From contig JAFWHE010000029.1 in NCBI GenBank assembly GCA_017512045.1, positions 1 to 35,083 of the forward strand: DNA of 35,083 nucleotides, in the 5' to 3' direction. Both the position numbers and the translations under genes were made by a program. Shown one piece after another: positions 14,017 through 23,431 of the stretch. This stretch comes from Candidatus Saccharimonadota bacterium. GTDB taxonomy: Bacteria; Patescibacteriota; Saccharimonadia; Saccharimonadales; Saccharimonadaceae. Within the stretch, counting starts at the first letter, position 1; the number at the start of each line of letters is the position of its first letter. The notes beneath the pieces are model-generated. The model was not told the origin of the DNA, searched no databases, and saw only the letters and a program-made list of their open reading frames with translations.

Positions 14017-16018
14017 CCACGAGGAAGCAGAGCAAAGGATTGCTAAGCTGCGGGAATTAATTAACGATTACCGCTATCACTATCATGTCTTAGATGAATC
14101 AACCATGTCGGAAGCAGCGGCAGACTCTCTCAAGCATGAATTATCGCAGCTAGAAGAGCAATTTCCAGATTTAATTACACCAGATTCTCCTACTCAGCGA
14201 GTAGCAGGTAAGCCGTTAGATAAGTTCCAGAAAGTCACACATGAGAAACGAATGATTTCTCTGGCAGATGTATTTTCTGAGGAAGAAATCAAAGATTGGC
14301 TCACTCGGAACGAAAAACTGATTTCTAGCAGTGAGGCAAAGGAACTAAAGTTTTTTACCGATATCAAGATGGATGGTCTGGCTTGTGCGATTCACTATGA
14401 TAATGGCATTTTGACTCGTGCAGTGACGCGTGGTGATGGCCTGGTGGGGGAAGATGTAACGATGAACGTCCGCACTATCGAGAATGTACCACTGAAGTTG
14501 AGAGGAGCTGATTCCGGAGGCCATGTCGAGGTGCGTGGTGAAATAGTCATCTTTAAGGATGATTTTGCTCATCTAAATGAATTGCAAGGGAAGAAAGGAG
14601 AGAAACCTTTTGCTAATCCGCGTAATCTGGCGGCTGGTAGCATTCGCCAGCTAGATCCGAAAATTGCCGCTTCGCGCCCGCTCAAGTTTATTGCTTATGA
14701 TCTAGTGGTACCAGATTTACCTACCCACGCAGAGGCTTATCGAGCACTCAGAGAAATGGGTTTCCAGACCTCTGGTCAAGATAATGTATTTGACAGTCTG
14801 TCAAAAGTATTTTCTGAAATAAAACATCTGGGGGAAACCAGGGGAGATTTGCCATTTAATACCGACGGTATGGTAATCAAAATCAATAATCGTAGTATTT
14901 ATAATCGTCTCGGCATCGTTGGCAAGACTCCGCGTGGGGCAGTCGCCTTCAAGTTCCCAGCCGAGGAATCCACTACTAAGGTGCGTGACATCGTAATTTC
15001 TATTGGCAGGACTGGCGCGGCTACGCCAGTGGCGATTTTGGATCCAGTAGTAGTGGCTGGCAGTACGGTTACACATGCTTCGCTTCATAATGCAGACGAG
15101 ATTGCGCGTTTGGATGTGCGGGTGGGTGATACAGTGATTATTTATAAAGCTGGTGATATCATCCCTCAGATTAAGGAAGTCTTAGTAGCGCTTCGTCCGG
15201 ATGGCACAGAGCCGTATGACTATGAGGCGGCACTCCATACTCAATATCCAGAGTTGGAGTTTGTCCGGCCAGCGGGAGAAGTAGTTTATCGCGTCAAGGG
15301 GGAGACATCAGATTTGATTTTGAAGCGTGCCTTGGAATATTATGCTAGCAAACCAGCGCTTAATATTGATGGTTTGGGAGAAAAAAATGTCACGGCCTTG
15401 GTGGATAGTAAGATGGTGGGCTCTATTGCGGATTTGTATCGTTTGACCGAAAATAAAGTAGCGCAGCTGGAGAGATTTGCAGAGCTTTCTGCGCATAATC
15501 TAGTCCAGGCAATTCAGAAGTCTAAGACTGCGCCGCTAGCGAAGTTTATTACGGCACTTGGTATTCGTCATGTAGGAGCACAGACGGCTAATAGTTTGGT
15601 GAAAAAATTCCATTCCATAGATGCACTAAAAGATGCGACGGAAGATGATTTATTAGAAATTCCAGATATTGGAAAAATTGTAGCAGAATCCATCTTGGCC
15701 TACTTTGCCGATGAAGATAATCTAAAGATGCTAGATGAAATGAAATCCCTCGGTATGAATCCGACGTATGAGGATACTTCTGAGCTACCACTGAGTGGCA
15801 AAAGCTATATTATCTCTGGTACTTTGTCTGACTATGGTAGAGAAGAAGCAGAGGATGCTTTGCGTAATCTCGGTGCCACAGTGACAAGTTCCGTTACAAA
15901 AAACACCACTGCCTTAATCACTGGTGAAAAGCCAGGTAAGGGCAAGACTGATAAGGCGGAAAAACTCGGCATCCCGATTGTCGGAGAAGCCGAGTTCTTG
16001 AAACTGATTGGCAAATAA
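14003..16018 (+). CDS. ligA: NAD-dependent DNA ligase lacking zinc-finger cysteines
   Basis: This 671-aa ligase seals nicks in DNA using NAD. In order: domain Ia with RYHYHVLDES, the nucleotidyl-transferase domain with KMDG (Lys122 accepts AMP), TRGDGLVGEDVT, the OB fold (VSIGRTGAATPVA region), helix-hairpin-helix repeats and a C-terminal BRCT domain (about 595-671, LSGKSYIISGTL). In the zinc-finger region (about 413-450), where CPxCG and RCxNxxCPAQ are expected, the sequence reads VRPAGEVVYRVKG then LILKRALEYYAS, with no cysteine. The whole protein has one cysteine (Cys128). The start at 14003 matches the family N-terminus and overlaps the previous gene by 14 bases. It converges on eno. Confidence 0.96.
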   Translation: MKTISHEEAEQRIAKLRELINDYRYHYHVLDESTMSEAAADSLKHELSQLEEQFPDLITPDSPTQRVAGKPLDKFQKVTHEKRMISLADVFSEEEIKDWLTRNEKLISSSEAKELKFFTDIKMDGLACAIHYDNGILTRAVTRGDGLVGEDVTMNVRTIENVPLKLRGADSGGHVEVRGEIVIFKDDFAHLNELQGKKGEKPFANPRNLAAGSIRQLDPKIAASRPLKFIAYDLVVPDLPTHAEAYRALREMGFQTSGQDNVFDSLSKVFSEIKHLGETRGDLPFNTDGMVIKINNRSIYNRLGIVGKTPRGAVAFKFPAEESTTKVRDIVISIGRTGAATPVAILDPVVVAGSTVTHASLHNADEIARLDVRVGDTVIIYKAGDIIPQIKEVLVALRPDGTEPYDYEAALHTQYPELEFVRPAGEVVYRVKGETSDLILKRALEYYASKPALNIDGLGEKNVTALVDSKMVGSIADLYRLTENKVAQLERFAELSAHNLVQAIQKSKTAPLAKFITALGIRHVGAQTANSLVKKFHSIDALKDATEDDLLEIPDIGKIVAESILAYFADEDNLKMLDEMKSLGMNPTYEDTSELPLSGKSYIISGTLSDYGREEAEDALRNLGATVTSSVTKNTTALITGEKPGKGKTDKAEKLGIPIVGEAEFLKLIGK

Positions 16019-16023
16019 TTGTA

Positions 16024-17313
16024 TTAGAATAAATCTTTTGCCTTAGCGATGGCTAGGCGTGAATTTGCTTCAGAAATACGCATCAACTCATTGTACTTAG
16101 CGATTCTTTCGGAGCGAGAGAGTGAACCGGTCTTAATTTGTCCAGCACCCAGACCGACAGCCAGATGGGCGATAGAAGTATCCTCTGTCTCGCCAGAACG
16201 ATGAGAGATAACCGTATTATAGCCAGCTTTTTTGGCAGTCAATACGGCATCAATGGTTTCTGAGAGGGTACCGATTTGATTTGGTTTGACCAGGATAGCG
16301 TTAGCCACCTTTTCTTTGATACCTTTTTTCAGCAATTTAGTATTAGTGACGAAGAGATCATCTCCGACCAGCTGGCACCTCTTGCCGAGACGCTCGGTCA
16401 TTACTTTCCAACCAGCCCAGTCATTTTCCGCCAAACCATCTTCGATGGATACCACAGGATAATTATCCAGAATCCACTCATACCAATTAATCAAATCGTC
16501 AGCAGTCTTCCAGTCGCCATTAGTTTTTAGCTCATAGTGGTCATCATGATAGAACTCTGATGATGCAATATCCATGCCGATGCAGATTTCTTTGCCTGGT
16601 TCATAGCCGGCGCGCTCGATGGCTAACTTGATACATTCGAGTGGTTCATTATCTCCATCGCGCACGTTAGGCGCATAACCACCTTCGTCGCCTACTGTGG
16701 TAGGGTAGCCACGTTCCTTGAGTACATCCTTCAGTGCATGAAATACCTCTGCGCCATACTGAACTGCTTCATTAATATTACCTGCGCCCACTGGTATAAT
16801 CATATATTCCTGGAAATCCGTGCTCCAATCGGCGTGCTCGCCACCGTTCATTACGTTCATCATTGGTAGTGGCAGAGACATTTGGCTAGTGGTACCAGCC
16901 AGCTCAGCAATATATTCATAGAAATTAAGTTTTTTAGCTTTGGCGACTGCTTTTGCCGTGGCAAGGGAGACGGCCAGAGTAGCATTAGCACCCAGCTTAG
17001 ACTTATTATCTGTACCATCAAGGTCTAGCATCAGATGATCGACTATCTTTTGCTCGGCGGAATTGCCGACTAGTACATCGCGAATCTTAGAATTGACATT
17101 CCAGACGGCTTTTAGTACACTTTTGCCGCAGTAATATTTTTTATCGCCATCGCGTAACTCTAATGCCTCGCCGGAGCCAGTAGAAGCGCCAGACGGAACC
17201 GCTGCTCGTCCGGTGTGACCGGTGCTCAGAATGACATCCGCTTCCACGGTCGGGTTGCCACGACTATCTAAGATTTGTCTTGCCTTAATATCAGAAATTG
17301 TAAATTTATCCAT
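16024..17313 (-). CDS. eno: Enolase
   Basis: This 429-aa glycolytic enzyme converts 2-phosphoglycerate to phosphoenolpyruvate. The family motifs are present: [16 protein letters not shown] at the N-terminus, [32 protein letters not shown], the magnesium ligands in [11 protein letters not shown] and [10 protein letters not shown], and [18 protein letters not shown] near the C-terminus with the catalytic lysines KPNQIGT and AKYNELMRI. The length is normal. The ATG lies 6 bases after an extended -10 (TGTTATAAT, minus strand, -10 at 17325-17320), implying a leaderless message. The gene is convergent with ligA, with only 5 bases between the stops. Confidence 0.97.
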   Translation of the reverse strand: MDKFTISDIKARQILDSRGNPTVEADVILSTGHTGRAAVPSGASTGSGEALELRDGDKKYYCGKSVLKAVWNVNSKIRDVLVGNSAEQKIVDHLMLDLDGTDNKSKLGANATLAVSLATAKAVAKAKKLNFYEYIAELAGTTSQMSLPLPMMNVMNGGEHADWSTDFQEYMIIPVGAGNINEAVQYGAEVFHALKDVLKERGYPTTVGDEGGYAPNVRDGDNEPLECIKLAIERAGYEPGKEICIGMDIASSEFYHDDHYELKTNGDWKTADDLINWYEWILDNYPVVSIEDGLAENDWAGWKVMTERLGKRCQLVGDDLFVTNTKLLKKGIKEKVANAILVKPNQIGTLSETIDAVLTAKKAGYNTVISHRSGETEDTSIAHLAVGLGAGQIKTGSLSRSERIAKYNELMRISEANSRLAIAKAKDLF

Positions 17314-17374
17314 AGAACAATTATAACATTTATGCTAAAATAAGACTATAAAAAGTATGGAGGAAAGGTCTATT

Positions 17375-18571
17375 ATGGACGGAAAAGTAGCTGATGGCTC
17401 GGCACCAGCTGTTGCTGATGTTAGCCTAGAGCAAGAAAACCACAAAAAGAAAAAGCCGCTATTCATCGTTGGGATTATACTCGCGATTTTGATAGTTATC
17501 GGTGGTGGCGTTGGTGCGTTCGCATTCTTCTCTTGGAAGAATTCACCAGATACTATTGCACTAGATATCTTTTCTAGTTTAATGAAAGAAAAGAATGTCA
17601 CTACTACTGGCAAGATTAAGCTGACCAATAACGGTCTGAGCTCTAGCTATGATAGTGTAGAGATTTCTCTAAAGAATATCATAAATAGTGATGCTAATGC
17701 TTCGCTTTCTGCCGATGTCACGATTAAAGCAGATGAAGACCGTCGCATTGGTTTGAGTGGTATTTATTTATCTAATGGTGACTTATATTTCAAGCTCGAG
17801 GACAAGTCAGATGCATACAGTCCAGCCTTCGAACTGAAAGACATTTTGGATAGTATGTCGGTGGATAGTGCTGCCTCTGCTTCTTTGATTAGCACAGAAG
17901 AAATCTTTGACATGAGCGATTTGGACGGTACCTGGTGGAAGATATCCATCCCAGAAATTGCAGAAGTATTGAGTGAATACTTTGGTTCTGCTATTGGTAG
18001 CATGGTTGACAGTATTTATTCTTGTACCACTGATGCCATGAAAGAGATTTATCAGAATAGTAATGATCAGGTAGAACTTTACAAGAAGAATAATTTCCTT
18101 TCTCTCAAAGAGAAGTCCAAGAATGTTTACGATGCTAGTATTGATCGTAATAAATTTGTCAGCTTTATCAATGGTATGAGTGAGACTTCTGGCATGAAGA
18201 AACTAAATAGTTGCCTTGGTAGTCTGAGTGCTCTATCTGGTAGTATTAGTGCTAATATAACAGACGAAGAAAATATTGCAGAAAAAATCCCAAGCACATT
18301 CGTTATTAGCACTAATGACCAGCGTCAATTGACAAAGATTGCTTTTCAGTCTGATAATGATGACTCTAGGATGGATATAGATCTCTCCTTTGAGTATAAT
18401 GGCTATACTAACGTTTCTGCTCCGAGCGAGTCCACTTCTGTTGCTGACTATATCTTAGAGGCTTTGTCTGGCATTTTTGGCGGTGGATCATCAATTAATG
18501 AATGTAGTGACAGTGAGGGCTGCATGTCAATTGATTACTCATCTTTGCTAGAACAGTTCAATAGTTTATAA
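17375..18571 (+). CDS. Single-pass membrane-anchored extracellular protein, unknown
   Basis: This 398-aa protein has a short acidic N-terminus, a lysine stretch (KKKK), one membrane segment (about 29-52) and a large outer domain rich in Ser, Asp and Asn. No family is certain. The outer domain (TTGKIKLTNNGLSSSYDSVEI; GDLYFKLEDKSD) has the alternating pattern of beta-rich lipoprotein-type domains such as DUF-class LppX-like folds. Two cysteine pairs late in the protein (SCLG, and ECSDSEGC near the end) could form disulfides. The start at 17375 is chosen because GGAGGAAAGG lies just upstream; the in-frame ATG at 17357 would overlap that site. It is divergent from eno and runs into uvrC. Confidence 0.75.
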   Translation: MDGKVADGSAPAVADVSLEQENHKKKKPLFIVGIILAILIVIGGGVGAFAFFSWKNSPDTIALDIFSSLMKEKNVTTTGKIKLTNNGLSSSYDSVEISLKNIINSDANASLSADVTIKADEDRRIGLSGIYLSNGDLYFKLEDKSDAYSPAFELKDILDSMSVDSAASASLISTEEIFDMSDLDGTWWKISIPEIAEVLSEYFGSAIGSMVDSIYSCTTDAMKEIYQNSNDQVELYKKNNFLSLKEKSKNVYDASIDRNKFVSFINGMSETSGMKKLNSCLGSLSALSGSISANITDEENIAEKIPSTFVISTNDQRQLTKIAFQSDNDDSRMDIDLSFEYNGYTNVSAPSESTSVADYILEALSGIFGGGSSINECSDSEGCMSIDYSSLLEQFNSL

Positions 18572-18579
18572 TATAACTA

Positions 18580-19857
18580 ATGACGGATGAGCTCAAAGCT
18601 AAGCTAAAGACTTTACCATCCTCTCCCGGCGTTTACTTTCATAAGAATCAGTCGGGGGAGGTGATTTATGTTGGTAAGGCGGCAGTGCTAAAAAACCGTG
18701 TGCGTCAATATTTCCAGAATACAGAGAAAGATCCAAAGACCGCTGCTCTGGTGGCGGAAATCTATGATACGGATTGGATAGTAGTAGATACAGAGATGGA
18801 TGCCCTGTTTCTGGAAAGCGAGATGATTAAGCGCTACAAACCAAAGTGGAATATTTTGCTAAGGGATGACAAGACGGTATCTTATGTACGGATAGATATG
18901 AAATCAGATGTACCGTACGTATCCATGACACGTCAGCCTCAGGATGACAAGGCGACTTATGTTGGCCCTTTCTACGCAAAGAATACTATTGCTACGGCAC
19001 TCAGGATTTTGCGTAAGGTCTTTCCATACTATGACAAGCCTTATGACGGCAAGAAAACTCTCAATACTGACTTGGGTCTGACTCCTGGTATAGAAATCGG
19101 CAAGTCCACTCCAGCGGAGTATAAAAAGAACCTGCGCAAGCTGATTCGTTATCTGGAAGGGAACCGCCAGAAATTAATCAGTGAAATAGAAAAAGAGATG
19201 AAAAAAGCCTCTGCGCTTGGCGAGTATGAGCAGGCGGCGGAGCTCAGGAATCAGTATTTCGGACTAAAAGGCCTGCGCAAAAAGATTGTCTTTTCTGATA
19301 AGGAGTTCCTGGATATTTCTTCCGATCAAGCACTGATTCAGCTACAAAAGATGTTAAATTTGCCAGAGCCACCACGACGGATAGAGGGGTATGATATTTC
19401 TCATGAGCAGGGGACGAATGTCGTGGCTAGCATGGTGGTGTTCGTCAACGGTGTGTCTGATCGCTCGGAATACCGTAAGTTTAAGCTTCGTCACCAGAAG
19501 AATGATGATACGGCAAATATGCGAGAGATTATAGAGCGCAGACTGAAGCACCAGGAGTGGGATTTGCCAGATTTGATTATATTAGATGGTGCGGAGGGAC
19601 AAATCAGTGCTGTGGCAGATTTGCTAACGGATATGAATATTCCAGTAATAGGACGTGATAAGTCTGGCGACCACACTAAGAATGCTGATGTAGTAATCGT
19701 TATCCCTGACAAGGCTAGCAATCAACTCTCATTCCGGCATGAAGTTTTGCCACCGAGTTCCCATATCGCCAAATTGATTGCACGGATAGATGAAGAGGCT
19801 CATCGCTTCGCAATTACTTATCACCGCCTATTAAAGCGCAAAACTATGCTAAAATAG
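18580..19857 (+). CDS. uvrC: UvrC excinuclease subunit, truncated form
   Basis: UvrC makes the two cuts around DNA damage. This 425-aa version has the GIY-YIG domain (SPGVYFHKNQSGEVIYVGKA, about 15-34), a UVR helical motif (about 200-235) and the RNase-H-like C-terminal nuclease (RRIEGYDISHEQGTNVVASMVVF, LIILDGAEGQ, and ...HRFAITYHR). Typical UvrC has about 600 aa. This one stops right after the nuclease and lacks the tandem helix-hairpin-helix domain. The cysteine-rich segment after GIY-YIG is replaced by LNTDLGLTPG; the protein has no cysteine at all. The ATG lies 7 bases after TATAAT (18567-18572), within the end of the previous gene. Confidence 0.93.
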   Translation: MTDELKAKLKTLPSSPGVYFHKNQSGEVIYVGKAAVLKNRVRQYFQNTEKDPKTAALVAEIYDTDWIVVDTEMDALFLESEMIKRYKPKWNILLRDDKTVSYVRIDMKSDVPYVSMTRQPQDDKATYVGPFYAKNTIATALRILRKVFPYYDKPYDGKKTLNTDLGLTPGIEIGKSTPAEYKKNLRKLIRYLEGNRQKLISEIEKEMKKASALGEYEQAAELRNQYFGLKGLRKKIVFSDKEFLDISSDQALIQLQKMLNLPEPPRRIEGYDISHEQGTNVVASMVVFVNGVSDRSEYRKFKLRHQKNDDTANMREIIERRLKHQEWDLPDLIILDGAEGQISAVADLLTDMNIPVIGRDKSGDHTKNADVVIVIPDKASNQLSFRHEVLPPSSHIAKLIARIDEEAHRFAITYHRLLKRKTMLK

Positions 19858-19862
19858 TCTTT

Positions 19863-20231
19863 ATGATAAAGAACCAAATTATCGAGTTTATCATCCGGTC
19901 GGTGTTATCGGCTTTTGGGATGTGGATTTGTATCAGTCTGTTCGCTACTGTTAATGGCGATTTGGGCTTTTGGATTTTTGTCGTGGCGGGGCTGATTTTC
20001 TCTCTATTTAATGCTTTCGTTCGGCCACTAGTGACGATGTTCGCCTTACCCTTGGTAGTACTGACGATGGGATTATTTACAGTTTTGATTAATACTGCTA
20101 TGGTTTCTCTGACGATTCGCTTTATTCCTAATGTCACAATGGGTTTCGGCGGAGCGGTATTATCTTCACTTGTAATGAGTGTTGCAAATGGACTTGTAAA
20201 TTATTGGCCTACGCCGTATAATAGAAGGTAA
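19863..20231 (+). CDS. Phage-holin-4-superfamily (YvlD-like) small membrane protein
   Basis: This 122-aa protein has four membrane segments (about 10-28, 33-50, 58-80 and 93-112). It carries the family signature FNAFVRPLVTMFALPLVVLTMG, with the conserved N..RP in the loop after segment 2. Proteins of this family are common chromosomal membrane proteins of unknown role and are not real phage holins. The ATG lies 7 bases after an extended -10 (TGCTAAAAT ending at 19855), so it can be transcribed leaderless on its own. secG follows 2 bases after the stop. Confidence 0.85.
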   Translation: MIKNQIIEFIIRSVLSAFGMWICISLFATVNGDLGFWIFVVAGLIFSLFNAFVRPLVTMFALPLVVLTMGLFTVLINTAMVSLTIRFIPNVTMGFGGAVLSSLVMSVANGLVNYWPTPYNRR

Positions 20232-20233
20232 TT

Positions 20234-20461
20234 ATGGAAATTGGATCATTACTTCAGACTATTACTTTGATTTCTGCGATTTTGTCAATTTTGTTGATTT
20301 TATTGCAACAACGTGGAGCATCTCTAGGTGCAGGTTTCGGTGCCTCTGGGGAGCTTTATACTACTCGCCGTGGGTTAGAGAAGTCTCTTTTCGTCACTAC
20401 ATTAGTATTAGTTTTGATTTTCATTTCGTCAATTATCGGGCTATTAGTTGTCCCAGCATAG
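20234..20461 (+). CDS. secG: Preprotein translocase subunit SecG
   Basis: This 75-aa protein has two membrane segments (about 5-23 and 52-72) separated by the conserved loop LLQQRGASLGAGFGASGELYTTRRG, which matches SecG. It assists SecYE in protein export. It lies between the YvlD-like gene and the substrate-binding protein gene with gaps of only 2 and 6 bases, so the three are one transcript. Confidence 0.93.
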   Translation: MEIGSLLQTITLISAILSILLILLQQRGASLGAGFGASGELYTTRRGLEKSLFVTTLVLVLIFISSIIGLLVVPA

Positions 20462-20467
20462 GTATTT

Positions 20468-22201
20468 ATGAGGCAAAAGATAAAGAAAAGTGGGCGAAAA
20501 CTAGCGAGGCGTGTTTCGCGTTTTTCTAAAAAAGCCGGTGCAGAGAGTAAGGAACACATCAGGGAGAATTTCCTGGAACGCATTTCTCATATTAAGGATA
20601 TTCGGCTACTGATTTTGGAGTGGTCATTACTAGTGATAGTGATTATTATGTTATCTGTCACCCAATCTTTCCTATATTCAGAATCATATGCCACTGCTGC
20701 CTATGCTAAGGGTGGCACATATTCAGAAGCTACACTGGGCCGTGTCAATTCGCTTAATCCACTCTTTGCCAGTACAGATAGCGAGAAAGTTCTCAGCAAG
20801 TTGATGTTTTCTACCCTATCAGCAGTAGATTATTCTGGACATATTGGACTGGGACTAGCAGAGAGCATAAAGACCGATGAAACTGGCTCTGTCTGGACAG
20901 TGAAATTGCGTGATAATATGAAATGGTCAGATGGCGAGCCAATTACCAATAAAGATGTGATATTTACCGTCGGCCTGATTCAATCCCCATCCGTCACGTC
21001 ATCTTATTCTACTAATCTGTCTGGCGTACGTGTCGAGGAGGAAAATGGCGAGCTGATATTTATTCTAGCTACACCATATGCTAATTTCTCCTCTGCATTG
21101 GAGTTTCCGATTTTGCCAGAACATGTGCTGAGCGATGCTAATCCATCACGCTTATTAGAGCATTCATTCTCTAATTCTCCAGTTACTTCTGGCGCATTTT
21201 CTTATAAGGCTACCCAGACGGTAGGAAACACCGGGGAAAAGGTGATTTATCTTTCTCCTAATACTGCCTATTATAAGGGTGAGCCGATGGTGGACAGTTT
21301 CGCAGTCCATGCCTATATGACAACAGATGATATTATTGCCGCGATTAACTCTGGCTCTGTCACGGCCACAGCGGAGCTTTTGCCGACTGATGCGGATAAG
21401 ATTACTACAGCTAATATTTATGAGAAGCAGACCGCCCTCAACTCTGGTATTTTTATCTTCTTTAATATGAATAGCCCAGTAATGTCGAACAAACTAATTC
21501 GCCAGGCATTACAACAGGGAATTGATATGCGTTCTTTGCGCGCACCACTAGGTGATGAAACAGCGCTAGATTATCCGCTTTTGCCTAATCAGACAGACTT
21601 AGATGATTATCCGAGCTTGCCAGATTACGATCCAGATGCAGCCAAGGAAAAGATTGGCCAGGCAGGTATAGAACAAGGTCAAAAGGTGATGATTGCCACA
21701 ATTAATACTGGCTATTTCCCGGCTTTGGCAGAGAATCTGAAATTCCAGTTGGAGAATCTAGGTATAGAGGCAGAAATTAATATGATGTCTCCGGGGCAGG
21801 ACTTCTTGATGAATGTGATTCGCCCGAGAAACTACGATATATTGTTGTATGAGATTGAGCTTGGCTCCGATTCCGATCTCTTTGCTTATTATCACTCTTC
21901 GCAAGTGTCAGAAAATGGTCTGAACCTATCTAATTATCGTAATACCATCGTGTCGGATGCGATTCTGGCATCCCGTGGCACGATGAATGAGAACATCCGT
22001 AATGCCAAATATAGGACTTTCCTAAAGAACTGGGTAGAAGATGTCCCAGCTATTGGCATTTGCCAGGTGAATTTATCATATTTCGTAAACAAGAATGTAC
22101 GTACTTTCTCCGAGGACGTGCGTTTAGTCAGTCCAGCAGATCGTTTCGTGGATGTTCAATATTGGGCAACAGAGAAAACTACAAAGAATAGGACACCGTA
22201 A
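20468..22201 (+). CDS. Family 5 extracellular solute-binding protein (peptide ABC type)
   Basis: This 577-aa protein has a basic cytosolic N-terminus, one membrane segment (about 51-68) that anchors it, and an extracytoplasmic domain of the SBP_bac_5 family. Signatures include LNPLFASTDSEKVLSKLMFSTL, MKWSDGEPITNKDVIFT, RQALQQGIDM and a late NYDILLYEIELG. It probably binds oligopeptides for an ABC importer whose permease genes are not in the window. The N-terminal anchor replaces the lipoprotein signal used by most relatives. It is the last gene of the uvrC-YvlD-secG run. A weak hairpin (CCTAG/CTAGG near 22210) follows. Confidence 0.9.
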   Translation: MRQKIKKSGRKLARRVSRFSKKAGAESKEHIRENFLERISHIKDIRLLILEWSLLVIVIIMLSVTQSFLYSESYATAAYAKGGTYSEATLGRVNSLNPLFASTDSEKVLSKLMFSTLSAVDYSGHIGLGLAESIKTDETGSVWTVKLRDNMKWSDGEPITNKDVIFTVGLIQSPSVTSSYSTNLSGVRVEEENGELIFILATPYANFSSALEFPILPEHVLSDANPSRLLEHSFSNSPVTSGAFSYKATQTVGNTGEKVIYLSPNTAYYKGEPMVDSFAVHAYMTTDDIIAAINSGSVTATAELLPTDADKITTANIYEKQTALNSGIFIFFNMNSPVMSNKLIRQALQQGIDMRSLRAPLGDETALDYPLLPNQTDLDDYPSLPDYDPDAAKEKIGQAGIEQGQKVMIATINTGYFPALAENLKFQLENLGIEAEINMMSPGQDFLMNVIRPRNYDILLYEIELGSDSDLFAYYHSSQVSENGLNLSNYRNTIVSDAILASRGTMNENIRNAKYRTFLKNWVEDVPAIGICQVNLSYFVNKNVRTFSEDVRLVSPADRFVDVQYWATEKTTKNRTP

Positions 22202-22246
22202 AAATAAGCCCTAGATATACTAGGACATATTTATGGATATTGTCAA

Positions 22247-22335
22247 TGGTGCGCGCGACTAGACTCGAACTAGCACAGCTTAAAATCGCCACTACCACCT
22301 CAAGGTAGCGTGTCTACCAATTCCACCACGCGCGC
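22247..22335 (-). tRNA. tRNA-Leu (GAG)
   Basis: On the minus strand the acceptor GCGCGCG pairs with CGCGCGC, the anticodon stem is CTACC/GGTAG, and loop TTGAGGT gives anticodon GAG. There is a long variable arm, T loop TTCGAGT and an encoded CCA. A TATAAT on the minus strand at about 22356-22351 serves as its promoter. Confidence 0.95.
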
Positions 22336-22418
22336 TAAAAATGTGCAGGATAATTATATCACAAGATGGATAAAATCGCCAGACTGATTTTATGGTATAG
22401 ATTTTTGTCATAAATCGC

Positions 22419-22447
22419 TTGACATAAGCATAATCCAGCTATAAAAT
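22419..22447 (+). promoter_or_regulatory. Promoter of first small secreted protein
   Basis: -35 TTGACA (22419-22424), 17-base spacer and -10 TAAAAT (22442-22447). The stretch CTTGACATAAGCATA differs by one base from the same region of the promoter at 23543, so the two paralogous genes appear to share a control element. Confidence 0.8.
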
Positions 22448-22497
22448 AGATAAGAGGAACTTTATTTTATTACCAATTATTGAAAGGGGTAAAACAG

Positions 22498-23208
22498 ATG
22501 TCTAGGATGAGAACGATTTTGGCTGGATTAGGCGTAGCCGCAGGGCTGGGCGTTGCCTCTTTTCCTGTTTTTGTCTCTGCTACTACGGAATGTGAGACTG
22601 GCGTAGACTGTCGTGAGTCTGGCGCTATGTTTACCACGGTCAATCTTGGCGATGTTATCAGTATGCGTATTGTTTCCCATTCTGATTCCGCTACCACCAC
22701 TACTACTTGTAATTCTCTGGATAAGACCCCTTCTTCTGATGGTTGTACTGGTGACGAACAAAGTACGCTAACCAATCTTCTTCCTAGTTCCAGCAATATC
22801 ACTGGCAATACGTCCACAGCATATTCATATATCTATGTCAGCACTAATTCATCCAATGGCTATACACTCACTCTCATAGATACAGATGAGAATGTCAATC
22901 TAGTCAATGCTGCTGGCCAGACTATCGGTGCGATTAATTCTACTCCAGTTGCTGGTAGTAATCCAGGTTGGGCAGTCGCAGTGAATGGTGGTAGCTGGCA
23001 AATTATGAAACATAATAAAAACTCTTCTGGCACAATTCCAGCAGAGACACCTATCACTGTGAAGACTAACGTTCCGACATCTTCTGGCACAATGACATCT
23101 CTTATCACGGATGATCAGTCTACTGTATACTATGGTTATGCTACGTCTAGTACGCAAGCCACAGGGCTTTATACTGATACTATAGAATATACGGCTACTA
23201 CATTGTAG
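22498..23208 (+). CDS. Small secreted surface protein, WxL-like (paralogue 1)
   Basis: This 236-aa protein has a signal peptide (MSRMRTILAGLGVAAGLGVASFPVFVSA) and a Ser/Thr-rich mature part with five cysteines in its first third. Its C-terminal part (VYYGYATSSTQATGLYTDTIEY, ending TATTL) closely parallels the protein encoded at 23632 (VYYG, TGLY, YTATT), so the two are paralogues. The position directly before two WxLIP-like genes and the beta-rich composition suggest a small WxL-type wall-associated protein. The exact WxL motif is not clear, so this is inference. The ATG at 22498 follows AAAGGGG by 8 bases. Confidence 0.8.
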   Translation: MSRMRTILAGLGVAAGLGVASFPVFVSATTECETGVDCRESGAMFTTVNLGDVISMRIVSHSDSATTTTTCNSLDKTPSSDGCTGDEQSTLTNLLPSSSNITGNTSTAYSYIYVSTNSSNGYTLTLIDTDENVNLVNAAGQTIGAINSTPVAGSNPGWAVAVNGGSWQIMKHNKNSSGTIPAETPITVKTNVPTSSGTMTSLITDDQSTVYYGYATSSTQATGLYTDTIEYTATTL

Positions 23209-23224
23209 TAAATCATTACAATAC

Positions 23225-23415
23225 ACATTTTATGGGTCCTGTCGCGACATTGGTGTTTGAGGTCTGGACTTGAACGTTCTGAACGTCATACGATGTAAAA
23301 ATAAAGCAACCCCCTTTCAGGAGTTGCTTTATTTTTAGGCATGAATATACGTTAGAACGTTCAAATCTACCAGCTTCAAGACCTCAAAACCAATTGTCGC
23401 GCCACCCGCAAAATG
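23225..23415. repeat. Palindromic element with hairpin core (MITE-like)
   Basis: An imperfect inverted repeat of about 190 bp. The left arm starts at 23225 (ACATTTTATGGGTCC...). The right arm, read on the minus strand from 23415, gives CATTTTGCGGGTGG, CGCGACAATTGG and TTTGAGGTCT. Inner arms share TTGAACGTTCT (near 23270 and 23353). The core is a perfect 14-bp stem, AAAAATAAAGCAAC (23297-23310) with GTTGCTTTATTTTT (23323-23336), which can also end the upstream transcript. The left 42 bases recur at 34330-34371 with one mismatch. A third, weaker right-arm copy lies at 23432-23474. Confidence 0.75.
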
Positions 23416-23431
23416 ATATCGCCAAGGATTT

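Noticed and set aside
14345-15791. Several minus-strand ORFs inside ligA
   Set aside because: They are frame shadows of a well-conserved gene with no start signals.
19863-20231. Phage holin, hence a prophage remnant
   Set aside because: The family name is historical; the gene sits in a housekeeping run with secG, and no phage genes surround it.
22480-22497. TTG start six codons upstream for the first secreted protein
   Set aside because: The AAAGGGG ribosome site lies inside this stretch, and the signal peptide begins properly at ATG 22498.
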